64,000 nt of DNA from NCBI GenBank assembly GCA_963210315.1, contig OY723248.1, positions 574,727 to 638,726 on the forward strand. The letters run 5' to 3'. Of the stretch, positions 12,335-21,673 are shown piece by piece. This DNA comes from Rhynchopus euleeides (lineage: Eukaryota > Euglenozoa > Diplonemea > Diplonemida > Diplonemidae). The notes beneath the pieces are model-generated. The model saw nothing but the letters and a program-made list of their open reading frames with translations. It searched no databases and was not told where the DNA came from. Each line of letters starts with the position of its first letter. The stretch's first letter is position 1. Made by a program: the position numbers and the translations under genes.

Positions 12335-12871
12335 TCATCTGTTGACAACAGCGCACAGCCATTCGAAGCCTTCGTAGAGACCCTCACCCGTTGTGGCACA
12401 GGCAGGCTGCACGTACCAGTCACGTGCGACAGACCGCAGGCCCAGCTTGTCGGTCAACTCCTCGGGGCTGAGTGCGGTGGGCAGGTCCTGCTTGTTGGCG
12501 AACACCAGGAGTGGGATGTCACGCAGCTCGTCGTGATTAAGGGCCTTTTCCAGTTCCTCACGCACCCAGCCTATCCTGTCCCGGTCATTGCTGTCCACAA
12601 CAAACACCACAGCTTGGGCCGCTTCGTAGTAGTGCCGCCACAACGGACGCAGCTTATTACCACCGCCAGCAATGTCCCACACGGTGAACTTCAGGTTCTT
12701 GAAATGTAGCGTCTCCACGTTGAAACCGATGGTTGGTATTGTCGAGACCACCTCTCCGAGGTGCATCATGTAAAGGAGGGTCGTCTTGCCTGCTGCGTCA
12801 AGCCCGATCATCACCAGCTTCGCGTCAGGCTTCCGGAAAACACTCAGCAGCGATGCGAAGGCGTTTCCCAT
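12335..12871 (-). CDS. ARF-family protein, Gln-less switch II (AGGG type)
   Basis: 178 aa from [10 protein letters not shown]-loop GLDAAGKTT, switch [18 protein letters not shown] and NKQDLP are normal. Switch II reads [14 protein letters not shown]: one residue longer than the ARF consensus [13 protein letters not shown] and without the catalytic Gln. Reduced intrinsic hydrolysis, hence a GTP-biased protein, is the expected consequence by analogy with Gln71 mutants of ARF1. The C-terminal cassette ([14 protein letters not shown] through EGFEWL) is shared nearly base for base with the following genes. Upstream, 12872-13104 is the common module, whose frame is open and in phase with this ATG for about 87 codons. 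The MGN start is preferred because all paralogues have it even where the module is absent. Confidence 0.9.
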   Translation of the reverse strand: MGNAFASLLSVFRKPDAKLVMIGLDAAGKTTLLYMMHLGEVVSTIPTIGFNVETLHFKNLKFTVWDIAGGGNKLRPLWRHYYEAAQAVVFVVDSNDRDRIGWVREELEKALNHDELRDIPLLVFANKQDLPTALSPEELTDKLGLRSVARDWYVQPACATTGEGLYEGFEWLCAVVNR

Positions 12872-13104
12872 TGTGACACCGAAGGCTGCAGTCTCACACA
12901 GCAGCCTAGCCTTCGTGGCAACAATCTGTGATGTGGCTGAAAGTGCATGGCGGCAGGGAGCTGATGCAAGATTCACGCAGGTGTGGGTGTGGGATGTGCA
13001 GCCAGTCAGGACGCCTCTCACGTAAGCACGCACCGGGCTAGAGAGGGGCAGTGCGTGGATGGGTCGGGCTTGGCTAGCACGCCCGCAGAGGTGTGAGGCA
13101 CTGC
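12872..13104 (-). repeat. ARF upstream module, copy of gene at 12335
   Basis: About 230 bp next to the ATG, nearly identical to 13753-13985, 14971-15205, 16654-16878 and 17701-17929. It presumably holds the promoter and 5' UTR. It is open in the ARF frame in every copy. Confidence 0.85.
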
Positions 13105-13215
13105 GCGAGGATGTTAGGAAATGACATGTCAAAAAGAAACACGGGGACTGGGGTCGGCACGGTGGATGTTAGTGTGCATCACTGCATCGCAAGTACAGTT
13201 CACTATCCCCACACT

Positions 13216-13752
13216 TCATCTGTTGACAACAGCGCACAGCCATTCGAAGCCTTCGTAGAGACCCTCACCCGTTGTGGCACAGGCCGGCTGCACGTACCAG
13301 TCACGTGCGACAGACCGCAGGCCCAGCTTGTCGGTCACCTCCTCGGGGCTGAGTGCGGTGGGCAGGTCCTGCTTGTTGGCGAACACCAGGAGTGGGATGT
13401 CACGCAGGTCATCGTCTGCGATAACGCGCTTCAGTTCGTCACGCGCTCCATCGATCCGATCACGGTCGTTGCTGTCCACAACAAACACCACACCTTGGGC
13501 AGCTTCGAAGTAGTGCCGCCGCAACGGGCGCAGCTTATCACCACCGCCAGCAACGTCCCACACGGTGAACTTCAGGTTCTTGAAAGGTAGTGTCGCCACG
13601 TTGAAACCGATGGTTGGCACTGTCGTGACCACCTCTCCGAGGTGCATGATGTAAAGGAGGGTCGTCTTGCCTGCTGCGTCAAGCCCGTTCATCACCAGCT
13701 TCACATCAGGCTTGTGGCACGGACGTATCATTGACGTGAACGCATTTCCCAT
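13216..13752 (-). CDS. ARF-family protein, Gln-less switch II
   Basis: 178 aa from [10 protein letters not shown]-loop GLDAAGKTT (preceded by MN rather than MI), switch [11 protein letters not shown], and switch [17 protein letters not shown], again with the AGGG insertion and no catalytic Gln; the Trp after RPL is replaced by Arg. [14 protein letters not shown] and the C-terminal cassette are the array type. The gene is flanked on its right by the common upstream module (13753-13985). Its closest relatives are the genes at 12335 and 17149. No frame damage. Confidence 0.9.
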   Translation of the reverse strand: MGNAFTSMIRPCHKPDVKLVMNGLDAAGKTTLLYIMHLGEVVTTVPTIGFNVATLPFKNLKFTVWDVAGGGDKLRPLRRHYFEAAQGVVFVVDSNDRDRIDGARDELKRVIADDDLRDIPLLVFANKQDLPTALSPEEVTDKLGLRSVARDWYVQPACATTGEGLYEGFEWLCAVVNR

Positions 13753-13985
13753 CGTGACACCGAAGGCTGCAGTCTCACACAGCAGCCTAGCCTTCGTGGC
13801 AACAGGCTGTGATGTGGCTGAAAGTGCATGGCGGCAGGGAGCTGATGCAAGATTCACGCAGGTGTGGGTGTGGGATGTGCAGCCAGTCAGGACGCCTCTC
13901 ACGTAAGCACGCACCGGGCTAGAGAGGGGCAGTGCGTGGATGGGTCGGGCTTGGCTAGCACGCCCGCAGAGGTGTGAGGCACTGT
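13753..13985 (-). repeat. ARF upstream module, copy of gene at 13216
   Basis: Nearly identical to the other module copies. Further upstream (13985-14150) the homology to 16880-16950 and 17930-18010 continues (GTCCCGGCAGCA, CATGCAGATTCCGCCG). Confidence 0.85.
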
Positions 13986-14400
13986 TGTGTCCCGGCAGCA
14001 GGTGTTGCAGAGACATGCCATGCAGATTCCGCCGTGCTGCAAGACACGGGTCTCGGTTCACCTCGAGGAAGCCAGTCGGGAAGCCCAACAGGAAGAGACA
14101 CCACAGACATGCCAACTCACCATCGCCACGTACAAATTTTGCGAGCACAGACTTGCTTAGGTGAGGGCCTGGCTATGCGCTGAGCAGGTGTCCGTGGCTC
14201 GAGCCAGACACAGAGGCAAAGAACTGTCCTGTCAGGAAGTGCAAGAACTAATGACTCCGACGGTCGTCTTGTTGGAGTGCAGACCCCACTCGTGTGAACC
14301 ACTCCCCGGTGGGGGATGCAAGACCAGCTGAAGGCACACAAAGGCACCCCAGCGGGCGACACCGAACCGTCACAAACACGGATGCACAGCCAGAATGCCG

Positions 14401-14970
14401 TCAAGCAACGGGACTCGTGGCACCACCGGCCTCGCCAGGTCGGAGTATCGGACGGAGCCATGCTATAACTTCGCGCAACCCCTCTCCCGTGATGGCACAG
14501 GTTGGGTGAATATGCCAGTCACGTGCGACAGACCGCAGGCCCAGCTTGTCAGTCACCTCCTCGGGGCTGAGTGCGTTGGGCAGGTCCTGCTTGTTGGCGA
14601 GTACCAGGAGTGGTACACCTTGCAAGATATCGACACGTAGCATGTCGTGCAGCACCGCGCGTGATTCGTCAATTCGGGTGTGGTCGTTGCTGTCGACAAC
14701 GAATATCACAGCAGCAGCCTCCGTGAAGTCAGGATGCCGCCACCGTGGCGGTGTGATGCCACCGAGATGCACATTCCAAACCTTGAACTTCAGATCCGTG
14801 CACCCTGCGGCCTCTGGCCGTGGCACGCTACTCGGGATGGGTGTACGAACCTCTTCGACCATCAACTGGTGCATCATTGTTGTCTTCCCGGCTGAGTCGA
14901 GGCCAGTCATAATGACCATCGCGTCAGGCTTCCAGAATACACTCAGCAGCGACGTCAAGGCGTTTCCCAT
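14401..14970 (-). CDS. Highly divergent ARF-family protein
   Basis: 189 aa from MGNALTSLL. P-loop GLDSAGKTT and NKQDLP are kept. Switch I is IPSSVPRPEAAG and switch II WNVHLGGITPPRWR, neither recognisable as ARF. The C-terminus departs from the array type after CAITGEGL (REVIAWLRPILRPGEAGG). The [27 protein letters not shown] cassette and the 5' module (14971-15205) are the shared array versions, so the changed centre and tail lie between homogenised blocks. Nucleotide binding is plausible, but effector interaction must differ from ARF1. Confidence 0.85.
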   Translation of the reverse strand: MGNALTSLLSVFWKPDAMVIMTGLDSAGKTTMMHQLMVEEVRTPIPSSVPRPEAAGCTDLKFKVWNVHLGGITPPRWRHPDFTEAAAVIFVVDSNDHTRIDESRAVLHDMLRVDILQGVPLLVLANKQDLPNALSPEEVTDKLGLRSVARDWHIHPTCAITGEGLREVIAWLRPILRPGEAGGATSPVA

Positions 14971-15205
14971 TGTGACACCGAAGGCTGCAGTCTCACACAG
15001 CAGCCTAGCCTTCGTGGCAACAACCTGTGATGTGGCTGAAAGTGCATGGCGGCAGGGAGCTGATGCAAGATTCACGCAGGAGTGGGTGTGGGATGTGCAG
15101 CCAGTCAGGACGCCTCTCACGTAAGCACGCACCGGGCTAGAGAGGGGCAGTGCGTGGATGGGTCGGGCTTGGCTAGCACGCCCGCAGAGGTGTGAGGCAC
15201 TGCTG
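14971..15205 (-). repeat. ARF upstream module, copy of gene at 14401
   Basis: Common module. It continues into 15206-15240 (GCAGCAGGTGTTGCTGCTCA), a stretch repeated at 27298-27360 together with the 3' end of an ARF gene. Confidence 0.85.
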
Positions 15206-15229
15206 TGTCCCGGCAGCAGGTGTTGCTGC

Positions 15230-15772
15230 TCATCGTGGCAACGTGGGTGCGCCAACAACAGCGCACAGCCATTCGAAGCCTTCGTAGAGACCCTCACCCG
15301 TTGTGGCACAGGCAGGCTGCACGTACCAGTCACGTGCGACAGACCGCAGGCCCAGCTTGTCGGTCAACTCCTCGGGGCTGAGTGCGTTGGGCAGGTCCTG
15401 CTTGTTGGCGAACACCAGGAGTGGGATGTCATGCAGCTCGGCATTCAGCTTCTGCAGCTCGCTATGCACATAGTCCAAGTCTCTGACGTCGCTGCTGTCA
15501 ACTACAAATATCACACCTTGCGCGGCATTGCAGCACTGCCGCCGGATGATCTGTTCCTTTTCATGGCCACCAATACTACACACCACCATCAACATATGTT
15601 GGAACTCAACCGACTGCATGTTGAAGCCAAGACCCGGCTGCATCGTAGCCACATGTTGCGGGTTGAGCTTGGACACGATGGTCATCTTGCCCGATGACTG
15701 GTCACCCATCATCACAATGTTTGTGTCTGATTTCCAGAATACCCTCACCAGAGACGTCGCAGTATTGCCCAT
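15230..15772 (-). CDS. Highly divergent ARF-family protein, altered P-loop
   Basis: 180 aa from MGNTATSLV. The P-loop is GDQSSGKMT: the GK core is present, but SS replaces the usual AA and M replaces a Thr. Switch I is PGLGFNMQSVE without the Mg-binding Thr. Switch II is CSIGGHEKEQIIRR with His in place of the catalytic Gln. The C-terminal cassette is the array type, ending VVGAPTLPR, a tail shared only with the gene at 27325. The 5' flank (15773-16122) is not the common module, so this copy has a different promoter or has lost the module. It is the only array member whose P-loop itself is weakened. Confidence 0.85.
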   Translation of the reverse strand: MGNTATSLVRVFWKSDTNIVMMGDQSSGKMTIVSKLNPQHVATMQPGLGFNMQSVEFQHMLMVVCSIGGHEKEQIIRRQCCNAAQGVIFVVDSSDVRDLDYVHSELQKLNAELHDIPLLVFANKQDLPNALSPEELTDKLGLRSVARDWYVQPACATTGEGLYEGFEWLCAVVGAPTLPR

Positions 15773-16122
15773 TAGTCCTGACCTGCCCTGTGGCAGCACT
15801 CCGAGCCGGCCTGGCGGGAGTGGAATAAGCCTGCCAAGCAGGATTTGTTGTGGCGTCATTCGTGTGTGTGTGTGCTGCCGCACTTCATCGAGCGAGAGCG
15901 GACACCCGCTGGAAGGTAGCAACACCAGCCATTGCATCAAGTCAGCTCTGGACTACTTTCGTTGAGTGCACGGAGGGGCGTGTGGTAGACAAAATAAAAC
16001 CAGGCGTGACATGACAAAGACCAGCAAGAACCTGTCTCGTCTGGTGTCAAGCGGCTTGACAACAGCTCCCACAGGGCTACCCTGGGAGGTCATCCGGATG
16101 GTATGATGTTGTGGAATGGGTA

Positions 16123-16653
16123 TTAAACTACAGCGCTCAGCCATTCGAAGCCTTCGTGGAGACCATCACCCGTTGTGGCACAGGCAGGCTGCACGTACCA
16201 GTCACGTGCGACAGACCGCAGGCCCAGCTTGTCGGTCAACTCCTCGGGGCTGAGTGCGTTGGGCAGGTCCTGCTTGTTGGCGAACACCAGGAGTGGGATG
16301 TCACGCAGGTGTCCATATTCAAGAACTTTCTCCAGTTCCTCACACACACAGTCCATCCTGTCGTGGTCGTTGCTGTCAACAACAAAGATCAAACCGTCAA
16401 CAGCTGTCTTCGACAGGAACGCAGGGTAGGTACGAGTGCTGAGGTCCCACGCTGAGATCCGAAGATGCTTGAACCGCGCACTATTACCTGAGTGGAACCG
16501 GCTGAGATCAATCAGGGCTGGGGTGGTCGCGATCCGCCCGAGGTTCAACTTGTAAATGAGCGTCGTCTTGCCTGCTGAATCAAGCCCAATCATGTACAGC
16601 TCCCGATCGCGCTTCCGGAAAACACTCATCATCGATGTGAAGGCGTTTCCCAT
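16123..16653 (-). CDS. Highly divergent ARF-family protein
   Basis: 176 aa from [10 protein letters not shown]-loop GLDSAGKTT and NKQDLP are intact. Switch I is replaced by TPALIDLSRFHSG and switch II by WDLSTRTYPAFLSK, so there is no GGQ. The C-terminal cassette is the array type (CATTGDGLHEGFEWL). It is flanked upstream by the module copy at 16654, in which 6 bp (in phase) are missing relative to the others. The tail stops right after EWLSAVV. Confidence 0.87.
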   Translation of the reverse strand: MGNAFTSMMSVFRKRDRELYMIGLDSAGKTTLIYKLNLGRIATTPALIDLSRFHSGNSARFKHLRISAWDLSTRTYPAFLSKTAVDGLIFVVDSNDHDRMDCVCEELEKVLEYGHLRDIPLLVFANKQDLPNALSPEELTDKLGLRSVARDWYVQPACATTGDGLHEGFEWLSAVV

Positions 16654-17148
16654 TGTGACACCGAAGGCTGCAGTCTCACACAGCAGCCTAGCCTTCGTGG
16701 CAACAATCTGTGATGTGGCTGAAAGTGCATGGCGGCAGGGAGCTGATGCAAGATTCACACAGGTGTGGGATGTGCAGCCAGTCAGGACGCCTCTCACGTA
16801 AGCACGCACCGGGCTAGAGAGGGGCAGTGCGTGGATGGGTCGGGCTTGGCTAGCACGCCCGCAGAGGTGTGAGGCACTGCTGTGTCCCGGCAGCACGTGT
16901 TGCAGAGACATGCCATGCAGATTCCGCCGGGCTGCAAGACACGGGTCTCGATGCATCTCGAAGGAAGCAAGTGGGCCTTCGCTCAGAAGCAGGAAAGTGA
17001 GCTGACTCACAGTTTGACACAGTGGAACAGCGAAGGCCCCGAGTTGAATATTTGCACAACACACAACAGATACAGTGCGCAAAGATGCCAACAGCATATC
17101 AGCACACTGGTTCTCAATCGTAACAGTCACAGCAATCGGAAGCTACAC
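16654..17148 (-). repeat. ARF upstream module plus extended duplicated flank
   Basis: Common module (16654-16878), then about 270 bp (16879-17148) that recur at 17930-18201. The whole gene-plus-flank block of about 1.05 kb is tandemly duplicated here. A short inverted repeat with GGCCTTCGCT and AGCGAAGGCC ends lies at 16974-17040. Confidence 0.85.
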
Positions 17149-17700
17149 TCACCACGACTTCTTGGGTGCCTTCAGTATGGCGCTCAGCCATTCGAAGCCT
17201 TCGTAGAGACCCTCACCCGTTGTGGCACAGGCAGGCTGCACGTACCAGTCACGTGCGACAGACCGCAGGCCCAGCTTGTCGGTCACCTCCTCGGGGCTGA
17301 GTGCGTTGGGCAGGTCCTGCTTGTTGGCGAACACCAGGAGTGGGACGTCACGCAGGTCATCGTCTGCGATAACGCGCTTCACTTCGTAGCATACTTGATC
17401 GATCCGATCACGGTCGTTGCTGTCCACAACAAACACCACAGCTTGGGCCGCTTCGTAGTAGTGCCGCCACAACGGACGCAGCTTATCACCACCGCCAGCA
17501 ACGTCCCACACGGTGAACTTCAGGTTCTTGAAATGTAGCGTCTCCACGTTGAAACCCATGGTTGGTATTGTCGAGACCACCTCTCCGAGGTGCATCATGT
17601 AAAGGAGGGTCGTCTTGCCTGCTGCGTCAAGCCCGATCATCACCAGCTTCGCGTCAGGCTTCCGGAAAACACTCAGCAGCGATGCGAAGGCGTTTCCCAT
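17149..17700 (-). CDS. ARF-family protein, Gln-less switch II
   Basis: 183 aa from [10 protein letters not shown]-loop GLDAAGKTT, switch [11 protein letters not shown], and switch [16 protein letters not shown] (AGGG insertion, no catalytic Gln). The N-terminal half is almost identical to the gene at 12335, but the segment after DRDRI ([15 protein letters not shown]) differs. The tail ILKAPKKSW matches that of the gene at 18202. It thus combines an N-terminal half of one type with a C-terminal end of another, as expected from conversion between copies. Upstream module present (17701-17929). Confidence 0.9.
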   Translation of the reverse strand: MGNAFASLLSVFRKPDAKLVMIGLDAAGKTTLLYMMHLGEVVSTIPTMGFNVETLHFKNLKFTVWDVAGGGDKLRPLWRHYYEAAQAVVFVVDSNDRDRIDQVCYEVKRVIADDDLRDVPLLVFANKQDLPNALSPEEVTDKLGLRSVARDWYVQPACATTGEGLYEGFEWLSAILKAPKKSW

Positions 17701-18201
17701 TGTGACACCGAAGGCTGCAGTCTCACACAGCAGCCTAGCCTTCGTGGCAACAACCTGTGATGTGGCTGAAAGTGCATGGCGGCAGGGAGCTGATGCAAGA
17801 TTCACGCAGGTGTGGGTGTGGGATGTGCAGCCAGTCAGGACGCCTCTCACGTAAGCACGCACCGGGCTAGAGAGGGGCAGTGCGTGGATGGGTCGGGCTT
17901 GGCGAGCACGCCCGCAGAGGTGTGAGGCACTGCTGTGTCCCGGCAGCACGTGTTGCAGAGACATGTCATGCAGATTCCGCCGTGCTGCAAGACACGGGTC
18001 TCGATGCATCTCGAAGGAAGCAAGTGTGCCTTCGCTCAGAAGCAGGAAAGTGAGCTGACTCACAGTTTGACACAGTGGAACAGCGAAGGCCCCGAGTTGA
18101 ATATTTGCACAACACACAACAGATACAGTGCGCAAAGATGCCAACAGCATATCAGCACACTGGTTCTCAATCGTAACAGTCACAGCAATCGGAAGCTACA
18201 C
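17701..18201 (-). repeat. ARF upstream module plus extended duplicated flank
   Basis: Module 17701-17929 and the same extended flank as 16879-17148, including a second copy of the short inverted repeat (18026-18092). Confidence 0.85.
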
Positions 18202-18750
18202 TCACCACGACTTCTTGGATGCCTTCAGTATGGTGCTCAGCCATTCGAAGCCTTCGTAGATACCCTCGCCCGTTGTGGCACAGGCAGGCTGCACGTACCA
18301 GTCACGTGCGACAGACCGCAGGCCCAGCTTGTCGGTCACCTCCTCGGGGCTGAGTGCGTTGGGCAGGTCCTGCTTGTTGGCGAACACCAGGAGTGGGATG
18401 TCACGCAGCTCGTCGTGATTAAGGGCCTTTTCCAGTTCCTCACGCACCCAGCCTATCCTGTCCCGGTCATTGCTGTCCACCACCCATACGATTGCTTCCG
18501 TGGAGGCGTAGTAGTGACAGTGGAGGGCCCGCAACTTTTCCCCACCTCCGCAATCCCACATCGTGAACTTCAGGCCTTGATACTCCACCGTCTCCACATT
18601 GAACCCGATGGTTGGCACCGTCGTGACCACCTCGCCCAACTTCAACTTGTAAAGCAATGTCGTCTTGCCCGCGGCGTCGATGCCCATGATCAACCCTCTC
18701 ACGTCACGCGCCTGAAAGAGCTTCCATATCGAGGACACGGCATTGCCCAT
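18202..18750 (-). CDS. ARF-family protein, Gln71-to-Gly switch II
   Basis: 182 aa from [10 protein letters not shown]-loop GIDAAGKTT, switch [12 protein letters not shown], and switch [14 protein letters not shown]: normal length but with Gly at the catalytic Gln position. [14 protein letters not shown] and the C-terminal cassette are the array type, with tail ILKASKKSW. The 5' flank is not the common module. Switch I is canonical, so this copy should still take up the GTP conformation while hydrolysing poorly. Confidence 0.9.
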   Translation of the reverse strand: MGNAVSSIWKLFQARDVRGLIMGIDAAGKTTLLYKLKLGEVVTTVPTIGFNVETVEYQGLKFTMWDCGGGEKLRALHCHYYASTEAIVWVVDSNDRDRIGWVREELEKALNHDELRDIPLLVFANKQDLPNALSPEEVTDKLGLRSVARDWYVQPACATTGEGIYEGFEWLSTILKASKKSW

Positions 18751-19158
18751 TGTGTGGTAGATGTGCCTGGGAGGGAAAGCTGGGATGCATCTGATTCAAG
18801 TGGAGCGGTTCGACAAGAGGCGGTATTCAACATGCCTGAGGGGATATCACGGCCGTGGCGGAATCTCCAAGTGACAACCACGAGGCTAGGGTAACAGTGC
18901 AGATCACATCACGAATGGGGAGGGAAAGCAGTACGGCAAGCCGTGAGATGTGCAGATTCAACTCGACCTGTCAGGTCACTGGCAGCGCCTGGGTTGAGTG
19001 TTCGGAAGGTCACGGCAAGACGCTGTCTTGCTGGTCATCTGCGGGCATCTAGGTCTCGCTGCGTGTGGAAAGGCACAGAGTAGTGGCAGAGGTGCTTTGG
19101 AGTGCGGGCGAGTCATGACGGGATGCGCAAGGTCCACGGTATGCAACGCCACAGTGTA
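18751..19158. other. Intergenic between two ARF genes
   Basis: No gene and no module copy. This is single-copy sequence as far as I can see. Confidence 0.4.
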
Positions 19159-19692
19159 TCACCGTCTCTTGAGAACACCGCACATCCAGTCAAATCCTTC
19201 AAAGATCCCTTCGTTCATTACGGCAGAGGCCGGCTGCACGTACCAGTCACGTGCGACAGACCGCAGGCCCAGCTTGTCGGTCACCTCCTCGGGGCTGAGT
19301 GCGTTGGGCAGGTCCTGCTTGTTGGCGAACACCAGGAGTGGGACATCATCGCCGAGGTTTTCATCGCTCAGCATGTTGTGTAGTTCCTCACGTGCTTCGT
19401 CGATCCTCTCAAGGTCGTTGCTGTCGACGACAAAGATGACAGCATCTGTGTTGGCATAGTAATGGGTCCACAGGGGGCGCAGCTTGTCCTGCCCACCGAT
19501 ATCCCACACCGTGAACTTCAGGTCATTGTACTCTACTGTCTCGACATCAAATCCGAAGCTCCGCGCCATCGCTTTCCCGGGCTTGAACTGGCAGAGCACC
19601 GTGCTTTTGCCTGTCGCATCAAGCCCGATCATAACAATCCTCATCTCGCGTTTTGAGAATAGGTTCCGAATCGGCGCAAACATGTTACCCAT
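19159..19692 (-). CDS. ARF-family protein, switch II intact, switch I altered
   Basis: 177 aa from [10 protein letters not shown]-loop GLDATGKST and switch [15 protein letters not shown] with the catalytic Gln. Switch I reads [13 protein letters not shown], two residues shorter and lacking the Thr that binds Mg in the GTP state. NKQDLP and about 110 bp around it (19234-19345) are identical to the array cassette, whereas the flanking parts ([22 protein letters not shown]) are not, which outlines a short conversion tract. It is the right-most member of the main array. Confidence 0.9.
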   Translation of the reverse strand: MGNMFAPIRNLFSKREMRIVMIGLDATGKSTVLCQFKPGKAMARSFGFDVETVEYNDLKFTVWDIGGQDKLRPLWTHYYANTDAVIFVVDSNDLERIDEAREELHNMLSDENLGDDVPLLVFANKQDLPNALSPEEVTDKLGLRSVARDWYVQPASAVMNEGIFEGFDWMCGVLKRR

Positions 19693-20440
19693 TGTGTAGA
19701 AAGCGGGAGAGGAAACCCCTCAGAGACCTGTGTCGATATCAGATGAAGGTGTGTAGCAACAAGGCCTCGCCGGCAGGGGAAAAGGTTTTAAAAACAGGGC
19801 CCGCTGAACTTGAATAACTCGACACGGCACGTGGCAACGCACAAACGAGGAAAGGGATTGGGTGGGTGGGTGGGGGCGGACGGTGTTCCTTCAACACCGG
19901 ACTGTTCTTCACAGGAAGCACACGCGGTGGCTCGCAGAGCAATATACACCGCCATCCTAGCTGAGTTCTGTTGAGGCGCAACAGTGAAGCCTTTGTAGGG
20001 TGCTCGAGTGTGCGGCACGCCATGCTGCGACAGGTGACGGGAGAGAGCCACACGTGGGACTGCTCTACCCCGCCTCCAACACTCACGTCAGCAAATACGC
20101 ACCTGGTTTTGACCCGAATTTTGGTGGAGTTTGGAGATGGTTGGAGGTGGTAGATTTTTGGCGGAGTTTTTCGGAAGCTGATTTCGGGAAAAAATCAGGT
20201 AGCCATACCTGAAAAAATGAGAGCACGGCCCTATGTCACTCAAAACGGGGCATGGGGGAGGGGGGGTGCGGGTGAAACGCACACACCTCGACCTGTGCTG
20301 AGGTGAGATATGGCTGGCCCTGCGAATGCGGCATAGACAGGACGTGCCGCCGTGGCAATCGGACCCGATGTGTGTTCCATATTTTCTCTCCTCCGTTGCA
20401 TCAGGTTGGACAAGATATTCGCTGAGATCTTCGTATTCTG

Positions 20441-20527
20441 AGGGGCCTTCGCTCGGGGTGCAGAAAGGTGAGGCGCTTCACAGAAGGGGACAACCTGGCT
20501 CAGTTAGACACAGAGCGAAGCCCCCGA
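20441..20527. repeat. Short inverted-repeat element, GGGGCCTTCGCT family
   Basis: Starts AGGGGCCTTCGCT and ends AGCGAAGCCCCCG, with TTGACACAG-like interior sequence. Relatives lie at 16974-17040, 18026-18092, 21141-21258 and 40543-40648, with partial copies at 21481-21560 and 41756-41850. Confidence 0.65.
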
Positions 20528-20836
20528 GGCTCCGTTGCGATGGCAGGGTACAGAAGCATTCTGAATTTTCACCCATGAAAGAAATAGGGGAAAGGCCGGT
20601 TCACCAGATACCTCTTAGTTCTTGTGTGCGTCGAGGGTTCGTTGGGAAAGATGACAGGCACACAGTATTCTGTTTCAGGGTTTGATTTGGCTTTCTGTGC
20701 AGTGGCACATGCACAAGACACCGCACACACCCCGGCAAAGAATGAAACAAACATAGTGGGTACTGAAATAGAAGAAGAAGGAATCACGGTTGTGAAACAG
20801 AGTGGGGAGGGTCTTCGATATCGGCAAGTTTCCGCA

Positions 20837-21050
20837 AAACAAATCGTAATCCTTTCGCTTTATTATAGACACCCTGTCCAGCAACTGTGAGAGAACAGTT
20901 GTGGAGGACTTTTTGTTGAGCGCTCGTGTCTCAAGGCTGTATTGAGGCCCTGTGAAGTGGCATGAAGGTGCTAATCCAAAAGCTTCAGTCGTACGATTTA
21001 TTTCGTTACTTCGCGACTTCGCTACGCTTCGTCGCTCGTAACTAGTAAAA
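20837..21050 (+). repeat. Interspersed repeat, copy 1
   Basis: About 210 bp from AAATCGTAATCC through TTATTATAGACACCCTGTCC to CGCTCGTAACTAGTAAAAAA. Repeated with some differences at 53165-53385. The 3' end forms a GTTAC...GTAAC hairpin and is followed by an A-run, which would fit a small retroposon; family unknown. Confidence 0.75.
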
Positions 21051-21140
21051 AATTAAAGTGTTCCGGCGTCTCTCTCACAAAGCTCACAAGGCTAAGGAGA
21101 AATTCACCAAAAAAAAATGCACCTCTTCAGCACACGAAAC

Positions 21141-21258
21141 GAAGGGGGCCTTCGCTACCAAGTGTGACTGAGTGAGAAAAAGTGAGCCACGGCCCACTTC
21201 CCCTCACTGACTGACGAGCTGTGACGAGCAGTGACTGGTAGCGAAGGCCCCCGAAGAC
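21141..21258. repeat. Inverted-repeat element, 118 bp
   Basis: CGAAGGGGGCCTTCGCTACCA at the left pairs with TGGTAGCGAAGGCCCCCGAAG at the right. The same interior, in opposite orientation, occurs at 40543-40648. Confidence 0.75.
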
Positions 21259-21673
21259 GCAAATAGAAATAAAGTGGAGGCTTTGGCAAGACCCGTTGCA
21301 TCTGCTAACGGGCGGTGGCTGTGTTGCCGTGCTGAGCGAGGTTGATTGCACGAGAGTGCATCTGGAAGGGGGCCGTATCACCAGCAGTGGCACACAACAG
21401 AAAGTGCATTCTCCTGGCTATTAAACCTTTGGAGTACATTGAAGCCGTGCATCTGGTGTTGAAAATTGATTGTTGTGGAGGGGAGGGCCTTCGCTCAGAG
21501 AAACAGAAAACAATGAGAACAAAAAGTGAAGTGCCCTGCAAAACCGGTTGCGATAGCGACACAGCCTGACACACAGCACCACACGCGCCTTTTCGGAAGG
21601 CCTCCAATGTCACGCACCCTCTTCGGGCTGTTCCTCACGGCTTTGCCCCCTAAAGGCAAATGACACAAGTGCA

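Larger units (their letters stand above)
19693..21673. other. Intergenic, repeat-containing, no supported gene
   Basis: It contains several small interspersed repeats (20441-20527, 20837-21050, 21141-21258, 21481-21560), described separately. No credible coding frame. Confidence 0.5.

Noticed and set aside
12335..13132. Taking the far upstream ATG as the ARF start (265 aa product)
   Set aside because: It would hide the myristoylation glycine conserved in all twelve ARFs; recorded instead as a finding on the open upstream module.
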